Assembly: GCA_031969915.1 (NCBI GenBank)
Contig: DALYJJ010000194.1
Location: forward strand, 1 to 9,699
Origin: DALYJJ01 sp031969915
GTDB taxonomy: Bacteria > Acidobacteriota > Terriglobia > Bryobacterales > Bryobacteraceae
Reading direction: 5' to 3'
Length of the DNA stretch: 9,699 bases
This document shows, in pieces, positions 1 through 5,590 of this stretch; the first letter of the stretch is position 1; every line of letters begins with the position of its first letter. Below the pieces are notes generated by a model, which did no database searches, had not been told where the DNA came from, and worked only from the letters and a program-made list of their open reading frames with translations. A program made the position numbers and the translations under genes.

Positions 1-29
1 CGCCGGCGTCCCCTCCCGCCCCTGGCAGA

Positions 30-54
30 AGCGTTGAAAAGCGACTGTAACGCT
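30..54. promoter_or_regulatory. Candidate operator: 6-bp inverted repeat upstream of the first receptor
   Basis: AGCGTT at 30-35 is repeated perfectly inverted as AACGCT at 49-54, with 13 bases between the arms. The element lies just upstream of the -10 hexamer at 62-67 and covers the place where a -35 box would be expected. A dimeric regulator could bind here, but one short inverted repeat can arise by chance and I do not recognise it as the site of any known regulator. Confidence 0.2.
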
Positions 55-61
55 CGCCCGC

Positions 62-67
62 TATAAT
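62..67 (+). promoter_or_regulatory. Promoter -10 box of the first TonB-dependent receptor
   Basis: The hexamer is a perfect TATAAT in an otherwise GC-rich stretch. Only nine bases separate it from the ATG at 77, so transcription would start about three bases before, or at, the start codon. There is no Shine-Dalgarno sequence in the gap. The nearest -35-like sequence, TTGAAA at 34-39, is 22 bases away, which is too far for a standard sigma-70 promoter. The -10 call is therefore good and the -35 is unresolved. Confidence 0.5.
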
Positions 68-76
68 CGGCCTGCC

Positions 77-2707
77 ATGGTGGGCCTCCTTCATCGGACG
101 TTGCTTCGCTGGGCGCTCCTGCTTCCGCTTGCTTTGTCCGCCGGAACCCTCACCGTGACGGACCCTCAAGGCCGCGCTGTGCACTCCGCCGTTGTCGTCG
201 TCTCCACGCCGCTCGGCGCCCCGCTGGCCGCCACCCGGACGGACCACCAGGGTCGCGCCACGGTGCCCAGCCTTCCCTCCGGCTCTTACCTCGTCGAGGT
301 TTCCTTTCCCGGCCTTCAGGCGCGGCGGGCGGCCTACCGGCCCGGCGCCGGAGATCTGCACCTGGTCCTCGAACCCGCGGCGCTCGCGACCGCCGTCAAC
401 GTCACCGCCAGCCGCGGCTTCGCCGAAGAGGAGCGCGAGAGCGCCTCTCTGGTGGCCGTCCGTGCCGGCGGCGCCATTCCCGCACCGACACTCGGCAACG
501 CCCTCGAAGCGCTCCCCGGCGTCATGGTGCAGCAATCCGCCTACGGCCAGGCCTCGCCTTTCCTGCGCGGCCTGACCGGCTACCAGGTGTTGAACCTCGT
601 CGACGGCGTGCGCTTCAATAACTCCACCTTCCGCTCGGGGCCGAACCAGTATCTGGCTTTTGTCGAACCCGGACAGGCTCGCCAAGTGGAGGTCGCGCTC
701 GGGCCGGCCGGCGTCACCTACGGCAGCGATGCCATGGGCGGCGCGATTCAAGTCATTACGCCGCGCGCGGGCTTTGCCTCCCGGCAGGGCGAACTCAGCC
801 TCTTCGGCGCTTCGGCCGACCGTTCCGGCGGCTTCCTCGGCCGCTTCGGCATCGGCGGCGAGCGCATCGCCTGGCTGGGCGGCGTCGGCGGACGCCGGCA
901 CAACGACCTCCGCGCCGGCGGCGGCCTCGATTCGCGCAACGTGTTTCGTCGCCTCTTCGGTCTCCACCCGCGCGCCGTGCGCGACTTGCTCGGCCCCACG
1001 CTCCAGGACACCGGCTTCGCCCAATACGGCGCACACACCCGCCTGTCGCTCCGGCTTCCTCGCGCAAACAGCCTCAGCTTCTGGTATCAGAACAGCAACC
1101 TGGAGGGCGTGCGCGGCTATAAGGATATGTACGGCGGCTTGGGGCGCGTCCAGTCGGACTTCGAACCGCAGCGCTTGCATTTCCTCTATGGGCGTTGGGA
1201 GCGTCTCTCGCTCGGCCCCCTGGCTTCCCTGAGCGCCACCGTCTCGCGCAACACCCAGTACGACGGGTCGCACCGCCGCAACCTCAACTACTCCGATCCG
1301 GAGATCGGCGACCGGGTGCGCGTCGACGCCAACGGCTACACCGTGCAGGCCACCGCCGCGCTCCCCGCGCGGCAGGCCTTGGTGGCCGGCGCGGAACTCT
1401 ACGACGAAGGCGTCGCCGCCCGCCGAAGCGTCCGCGGCGCGGCAGCACGCCCGCTCTACCCCGACGATTCCCGCTACTCAACCGTCGGGCTGTTCGCGCA
1501 GGACACCTGGGAAATTCCTTCGCGCCGCTTGCGTTTGCAGGGCGGCCTGCGCTGGACCGCCGTCCGTTTCGCCACCCCCGCCGCGCCCCAGTATCGCGTC
1601 CCCGCTTCATCGCAAACCTTCAGTGATCTCACCTTCCACGCCAGCGCGCTCTGGCAGGCGGCTAAGCCGGTCAGCTTTGTCGCCATCGTCAGCCGCGGTT
1701 TCCGCGCCCCGAACCTCAACGATCTCGGAGCCATCGGCTTGAACGATCTCGGCTATGAGATCCCGCTCGCGGAATCCCTCGGCGCCGGCGCCCTGCTCGC
1801 CGATTCAGCAGGCGAAGGCGCCCTTCCCACGGGCCGCCGCCTGCGCCCCCTCGCGCCGGAGCGGCTGATGAACTACGAACTCGGCGTGCGTTTCGAATCC
1901 GGCCGCTTCTACGCCCGTGTGCATGGATTCGACGCGGATCTCTACGATCCCATCGTCCGGCGCACGCTCCTGTTTCCCGCCAACGCAATTCCCTCCACAC
2001 TGGCGGGCTTGCCCGTGACTCCCGTCACGCCCACCGCCGCACAAGGGCGCGCCGGAGTGGTCACCGTGGCCACCGCCTTTGACCCGCGCGGTGTCAAGGC
2101 CTTCGTCAACGACGGCCGCTCCCGCTACTACGGCATCGAGAGCCAATGGCGCGTGCGCCTGTCCGCGCGCTGGTCCGCCGCCGGCAACTATTCACTGCTC
2201 GCCGCCCGCGATCTCAACCCGAACCGGCCCGTCCGCCGCCTGCCGCCGCAGCAGGGCATGGCCGGCCTGCGGTACAACCCCACCGGAAAACGTCCCTGGT
2301 TCGAAGCCAGTCTGGTGTACGCCGGGGAGCAGGCGCGGCTCAGCGCCGGCGACCTGGACGACGAACGCATCGGCGCCAGCCGCCGCCGCCGTGACATCGC
2401 CGATTTCTTCGCCGGTTCGCTCGCCGCGCCCTACATTGCCGGCGGACGGTTCACTCCCACCGGCGAAACGCTGCAACAGATCCAGGACCGCGTCCTCCCG
2501 GGCGCCGGCCCCGACGCCCGCGTCCCTCTCTTTCGCGCCAACCCCGCATGGGCCGCCCTCCACATCCACGGCGGCTACCCTCTCGGCGAGCGCCTCGCCG
2601 TGCAGTTTTCCGTCTTCAACGTCACCGACGCCAATTACCGCTTCCTCGGCTCCGGCGTCGATAGTCCCGGCCGTAACGCCACCGTTGGCCTGCGCTGGAA
2701 CTTTTGA
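77..2707 (+). CDS. TonB-dependent outer-membrane receptor with N-terminal carboxypeptidase-regulatory-like domain
   Basis: An 876-residue outer-membrane transporter that would import a scarce ligand using TonB energy. Residues 1-22 form a signal peptide (RTLLRW, then a Leu/Ala core, cleavage after ALSA). Residues 23-100 form a carboxypeptidase-regulatory-like beta-sandwich (VTDPQGRAV, TDHQGRATVPSLPSGSY). A TonB-box-like VNVTA follows at 107-111. The plug domain spans about 115-235 (LGNALEALPGVMVQQ, LRGLTGYQVLNLVDGVRFNN, VTYGSDAMGGAIQVITP), and the rest is beta-barrel, ending in a C-terminal Phe (VGLRWNF) as expected for the outer-membrane assembly signal. The plug wording, with FNNSTFRSGPNQYL, resembles receptors often annotated as heme/hemoglobin or siderophore type; the ligand is inferred. 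The ATG at 77 is chosen because the signal peptide starts there and a TATAAT lies nine bases upstream. The gene ends in TGA, 37 bases before the selenoprotein-like gene. Confidence 0.93.
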   Translation: MVGLLHRTLLRWALLLPLALSAGTLTVTDPQGRAVHSAVVVVSTPLGAPLAATRTDHQGRATVPSLPSGSYLVEVSFPGLQARRAAYRPGAGDLHLVLEPAALATAVNVTASRGFAEEERESASLVAVRAGGAIPAPTLGNALEALPGVMVQQSAYGQASPFLRGLTGYQVLNLVDGVRFNNSTFRSGPNQYLAFVEPGQARQVEVALGPAGVTYGSDAMGGAIQVITPRAGFASRQGELSLFGASADRSGGFLGRFGIGGERIAWLGGVGGRRHNDLRAGGGLDSRNVFRRLFGLHPRAVRDLLGPTLQDTGFAQYGAHTRLSLRLPRANSLSFWYQNSNLEGVRGYKDMYGGLGRVQSDFEPQRLHFLYGRWERLSLGPLASLSATVSRNTQYDGSHRRNLNYSDPEIGDRVRVDANGYTVQATAALPARQALVAGAELYDEGVAARRSVRGAAARPLYPDDSRYSTVGLFAQDTWEIPSRRLRLQGGLRWTAVRFATPAAPQYRVPASSQTFSDLTFHASALWQAAKPVSFVAIVSRGFRAPNLNDLGAIGLNDLGYEIPLAESLGAGALLADSAGEGALPTGRRLRPLAPERLMNYELGVRFESGRFYARVHGFDADLYDPIVRRTLLFPANAIPSTLAGLPVTPVTPTAAQGRAGVVTVATAFDPRGVKAFVNDGRSRYYGIESQWRVRLSARWSAAGNYSLLAARDLNPNRPVRRLPPQQGMAGLRYNPTGKRPWFEASLVYAGEQARLSAGDLDDERIGASRRRRDIADFFAGSLAAPYIAGGRFTPTGETLQQIQDRVLPGAGPDARVPLFRANPAWAALHIHGGYPLGERLAVQFSVFNVTDANYRFLGSGVDSPGRNATVGLRWNF

Positions 2708-2710
2708 TTT

Positions 2711-2738
2711 CTGACTCTGATTTGAAGCGGCGTAGCAT
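2711..2738 (+). promoter_or_regulatory. Weak candidate promoter before the AhpD-like gene
   Basis: CTGACT at 2711-2716 (four of six to TTGACA) and TAGCAT at 2733-2738 (four of six to TATAAT) are 16 bases apart. Seven bases beyond the hexamer is the A of the ATG at 2745, so this would give a leaderless message starting on that codon. The matches are weak. The 37-base gap also fits co-transcription with the receptor upstream, and no terminator hairpin is visible in it. Confidence 0.2.
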
Positions 2739-2744
2739 GGGGTG

Positions 2745-3341
2745 ATGGAGCCCATGTTCCTTCCTGGCGTCGAGGCCGCGCCCCAGCCGGAGAGCCCGTA
2801 CTCGAAGTTGATCGCCGCCTGCCGGAGCCGCGGCGCAGGATACCCCCTCATCTGGCACCTCTTCGCATTCAAGCCCGCGGCGGCCCAGCACCTGGAGCGC
2901 TTCACCCAGGAGGTGATGCGCGGTCCCTCTCCCCTCTCGCCCGGATTTCGCGAACTGATCGCCGCCATGACCTCGGCCCGCAACGGCTGCCCGTTTTGAA
3001 CGAAGGCGCACGCCGCGGTCGCGGCGTACCTGTTAAGCGATGACCGCCTGGTGGACGCCGTGGTCAACCAGGGCCTGGAGCACGCCCCGCTCCCGGCCGC
3101 CGAGCGCGCCTTGCTCGCCTTCGTCGAGAAGGTGAATCGCGATTCGCCAAGCATCGGCCCACCCGACATCGCCGCGCTCCATGAACAAGGCTGGACGGAT
3201 GAGGCCATCTACGACGCGCTCACCGTCTGCGCGCTCTTCAACTTCTACAACCGCTGGATCGACGCCTCCGGCGTGCACCCCATGAGCGAAGAGGAGCACC
3301 GCGCCGCCGCCCCCCGCATGGCCGCCGGCTACGTGCGATGA
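2745..3341 (+). CDS. AhpD-like (carboxymuconolactone decarboxylase family) selenoprotein with in-frame UGA as Sec85
   Basis: Read through the TGA at 2997-2999, this is a single 198-residue protein. The AhpD active site is complete: Glu70, Cys82, position 85 (UGA) and His89 have the same spacing as Glu118, Cys130, Cys133 and His137 of mycobacterial AhpD, so the UGA stands exactly on the resolving/attacking Cys of CxxC, giving CxxU-xxx-H (NGCPF-U-TKAH). The second half (ALLAFVEKVNRDSPS, GWTDEAIYDALTVCALFN, NRWIDASGVHPM) is typical of the uncharacterised peroxidase-related AhpD-like proteins and keeps the frame to a normal TGA at 3339. A SECIS-like stem-loop follows the internal TGA. The likely role is a cytoplasmic thiol/selenol oxidoreductase or peroxidase; the substrate is unknown and there is no signal peptide. 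The start could also be GTG 2742 or ATG 2754; ATG 2745 is preferred. Standard gene callers would report two fragments, 2742-2999 and about 3051-3341. The alternative, a pseudogene with a Cys-to-stop change, is less likely given the stem-loop. Confidence 0.85.
2997..2999 (+). other. In-frame UGA, predicted selenocysteine codon
   Basis: The TGA lies in the same frame as both halves of the AhpD-like gene and takes the place of the second Cys of the CxxC redox motif (TGC CCG TTT TGA). The next codons read Thr-Lys-Ala-His, which restores the CxxxH spacing of the family. TGA is also the ordinary stop of this gene and of both receptors, so recoding would have to depend on context. Confidence 0.82.
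3004..3031 (+). promoter_or_regulatory. Bacterial SECIS-like stem-loop
   Basis: Bases 3010-3016 pair perfectly with 3021-3027 (seven base pairs) around a GGUC loop at 3017-3020. A lower helix AGG 3004-3006 with CCU 3029-3031 extends it across a small internal loop (three bases against one). The first loop G is the 18th base after the UGA. From memory, the E. coli fdhF SECIS also shows GGUC in its apical loop, starting at base 19 after its UGA. In such elements the loop G and U contact SelB. Folding energy was not computed. The element lies inside the coding sequence and encodes the Ala-rich helix just after the active site. Confidence 0.75.
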
Positions 3342-3353
3342 GGACCCCTCCGC

Positions 3354-5525
3354 CTACCGCCGTGCGCCGCGGGCTGCCGCCTCGACCGTCAGCCACGTGA
3401 ACGAACGCGCCGGAATCGTCACCGGAACCTCGATCTCATACCCGCGCGAGAGCCGGAATGTCCTCGGCGCGCCTCCTTTCTCCCGCACCTGCGCTTGCGT
3501 TTCGAGGCCGGTGTAGTAGAGCGGGAGGCGGACGCTCCGTGTCACGGCCTGGTTCAAAGGGTTGTGGATCATGGCCAGGCCCCGTTCGGCAAGTGCCGGG
3601 TTGACGTGCAGGATTACGTCGATGTCGCGCCCGTCCGGGCGGCGAACGTGGATGATGTCGGAATCCAGAATGGCCCGGTGCGCCTTGTAGAAATCCACCC
3701 AGCGTTTAACCACCGCGCGCGTCTCGGGCGAATCGTACAGCCGCGGACCCCGGTAGCAGGCCTGCACCCCCGCTCCGAAGTTCTGAGCCAGGTGCTGTTC
3801 GTACGCCTCCAGGTGATCCTTCAATGGTTCGAGCTTGGCCTCGGCGCCGCCGCCGTGATACTGCACCAGGGGAACGAACATCCAGCCCATGCTCGGCGTC
3901 TTCTCCCACGTGCCATCGAAAACGTTCTGGCGCGCGAGCAGGATTTGCCGCTCCCGAGGCAGGCTCCAGTTGGTCTCCCGGTATCCCATGGCGCTCTTGT
4001 TCGAACCCGCCAGGAAGTACCAGTCCGGAACGTTCAGATAGATTCCCTGGCCGCGCGCCCATTGGTAGAACCCGGAAATCGCCCGCCATTGCGTCCACTG
4101 CGAATCCTCCAGGCCGCGGTGGCCCGGATGCAGCTTCGACGCGCACACGTCGCCGGGATAACTGCCGTCATGCTCCAGAACCCGAATGCCGGTCTGCTCC
4201 GCGAAACGAGTCAACTTACGAAAATAGGACTGTCCCCACTTACTGCCCAGGCAGGGAGAGTTCTCGAAGATCGCGCCGCCCGGCTTCCCCGTCTTGGGGT
4301 TGATGGCGTCCTCCTGCTCGCCGATTTTGCGGCTCGCAAGCAGGGAATAGCCGCCCAGTTCGATCTTCTTCGAGCGGGCGTAGCCGGCTAACTCGCGGAT
4401 GCGGGCCAGGTAGGCCGGGTCCTCGTTCTCCATGTTGAACCCGCTCCCGAAGCTCATGATCACCATCTCGAAGCCAACGTCGGCCGCCTGGTCGATGGCT
4501 AGCCGGACCGCCTCCGGCTCCGACTGGCGGACGTGCATCAGAATCGGATTCTCGGTCGCCCACGGGCTCAGCGTGCGATACATCCGCCGCAGCGCCAGGC
4601 CCTGGCGCTCCCGGTCCGTGGAGTCGTGCGCCAGCTCGAAGACCCGGAAAGACACAAACGCCGCGCCGTCCTCCAGGAGCGCGTCCGGACCGATCGGCGG
4701 AGCGCACTCCAGCAGCACGGGCGTCTTCCGCAGGTAATTCACCTGCGTTTCGTATGCGGGGTCGGGCAGCCAGCGCGCGACCTTGTTTGTGCGGTATCCC
4801 GCGTGCGTCGCCAGGAATGCATAGTCGCTGTCCACGTGTAGGTCCGGGTGCCGCCATTCGCCCGGATCTTCCACCACGGATTCGGACTCCACCACCGCCA
4901 GCGACTCCGCGACAAAGCGCGTCAGCCGAAAAGCACGCCCCGTCCGATTCGTTACTTCGATCCACTTCGAGAGCAGCGGAAGGCCGTCATACATCTCGTA
5001 GTGAACGCGGACCGCCAGTCCGCCGGCTTCGAACATCAATACCAGCGAAGCGCCAGGCGGCGGCCACGTGGTGTTGCCCGCGTAGCGAACCTGACGCCAT
5101 GCGAAGCGCTCCGCGGTGCGGCCCGCCTCATACCCGGTGAAGGGCAGGGCGCCCGGGATGGCCGTCATCCCATCCAGCCATTCCCGGCGCAGGTAGGCCT
5201 GCTCGGGTTGTCCCTGAAGCCCGCCCGCCGCCACCATCCGGCCGTCGATCTCCACCATCGCCTCCGGTCTCACCGCGCGCAGCAGGCTCGCGCCGGTGAT
5301 CAGGTTGTCGAAGGCGACGGTCGCGGCGTTCGGCGTCAGCCGCCAGGCCCGGCGAATCAGGCCGTTGGAAAGCACAATCTCTTCGGGGTGCGAGCCCCGG
5401 TAGAGCCTCGCCTTCGCCTCGATGGGCCGAACCAGCCAGTCTGGAGGCCTCGTGGGCGCTGGCTCAGGCGGCAGCGTCTGAGCGGAAACAGCCCAGACGG
5501 CGAACAAGGCGGTGAGGTAGCGCAT
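3354..5525 (-). CDS. Secreted TIM-barrel glycoside hydrolase, alpha-galactosidase-like
   Basis: A 723-residue protein that probably cleaves glycosidic bonds outside the cytoplasm. Residues 1-15 form a signal peptide (MRYLTALFAVWAVSA, then Gln). About 40-290 look like an N-terminal beta-sandwich (LSNGLIRRAWRL, VHYEMYDGLPLLSKWIEVTN), about 310-610 like a TIM barrel, and 625-715 like a small C-terminal beta domain. This order and the N-domain wording resemble GH36-type alpha-galactosidases. Candidate catalytic acids are Asp453 in GIRVLEHDGSYPGD, at a position like the nucleophile, and Glu517 in GYRETNWSLPR or Asp501 in NVPDWYF; these are guesses from motif position. It is co-directional with the Oar-like receptor, 64 bases downstream of it, which suggests a glycan-use pair. 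The ATG at 5525 is chosen because the signal peptide begins there. The stop is TAG, 12 bases from the stop of the convergent selenoprotein gene. The exact family and substrate are uncertain. Confidence 0.75.
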   Translation of the reverse strand: MRYLTALFAVWAVSAQTLPPEPAPTRPPDWLVRPIEAKARLYRGSHPEEIVLSNGLIRRAWRLTPNAATVAFDNLITGASLLRAVRPEAMVEIDGRMVAAGGLQGQPEQAYLRREWLDGMTAIPGALPFTGYEAGRTAERFAWRQVRYAGNTTWPPPGASLVLMFEAGGLAVRVHYEMYDGLPLLSKWIEVTNRTGRAFRLTRFVAESLAVVESESVVEDPGEWRHPDLHVDSDYAFLATHAGYRTNKVARWLPDPAYETQVNYLRKTPVLLECAPPIGPDALLEDGAAFVSFRVFELAHDSTDRERQGLALRRMYRTLSPWATENPILMHVRQSEPEAVRLAIDQAADVGFEMVIMSFGSGFNMENEDPAYLARIRELAGYARSKKIELGGYSLLASRKIGEQEDAINPKTGKPGGAIFENSPCLGSKWGQSYFRKLTRFAEQTGIRVLEHDGSYPGDVCASKLHPGHRGLEDSQWTQWRAISGFYQWARGQGIYLNVPDWYFLAGSNKSAMGYRETNWSLPRERQILLARQNVFDGTWEKTPSMGWMFVPLVQYHGGGAEAKLEPLKDHLEAYEQHLAQNFGAGVQACYRGPRLYDSPETRAVVKRWVDFYKAHRAILDSDIIHVRRPDGRDIDVILHVNPALAERGLAMIHNPLNQAVTRSVRLPLYYTGLETQAQVREKGGAPRTFRLSRGYEIEVPVTIPARSFTWLTVEAAARGARR

Positions 5526-5535
5526 CCAGCCACAA

Positions 5536-5541
5536 AGTATC
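5536..5541 (-). promoter_or_regulatory. Possible -10 box before the glycosidase gene
   Basis: On the minus strand GATACT lies ten bases before the ATG and matches TATAAT at four of six positions. No -35 match is seen 17 bases further upstream (GCGAGG), so support is weak. It is listed because its position repeats the arrangement found in front of the receptor genes. Confidence 0.2.
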
Positions 5542-5573
5542 GCACCGCGGCCCGGCTCCCTCGCCGCCCTTCC

Positions 5574-5590
5574 ATCGCCGGTGCGGCGAT
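5574..5590 (-). terminator. Hairpin overlapping the receptor stop codon, possible terminator or mRNA-stabilising stem
   Basis: A perfect 7-bp inverted repeat (ATCGCCG and CGGCGAT) surrounds a 3-base loop. The first base of the stem on the minus strand is the last base of the receptor's TGA stop. No run of U follows (the RNA continues GGAAGG), so it is not a classical intrinsic terminator. It might partly end transcription or protect the 3' end of the receptor message, separating receptor from glycosidase expression. Confidence 0.3.

Noticed and set aside
34..39. TTGAAA as the -35 box of the first receptor promoter
   Set aside because: The 22-base spacing to TATAAT is too long for a normal sigma-70 promoter.
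2742..2999. Separate 85-residue protein ending at the TGA
   Set aside because: It stops in the middle of the AhpD active site, and the same frame continues with the rest of the fold; treated as the first part of the selenoprotein.
2192..3208. Long minus-strand ORF of 338 codons opposite the first receptor and the AhpD-like gene
   Set aside because: It covers two well-supported genes on the other strand, shows no recognisable domain, and is the kind of antisense frame expected from GC-rich third positions.
3051..3341. Separate 96-residue protein starting at GTG
   Set aside because: It is the C-terminal half of the AhpD-like fold without the catalytic motif; the frame is open back to the internal TGA and there is no convincing ribosome binding site of its own.
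3495..4391. Plus-strand ORF of 298 codons opposite the glycosidase gene
   Set aside because: Antisense shadow rich in Arg, Ala and Pro with no domain; the minus-strand gene has a signal peptide and a coherent fold.
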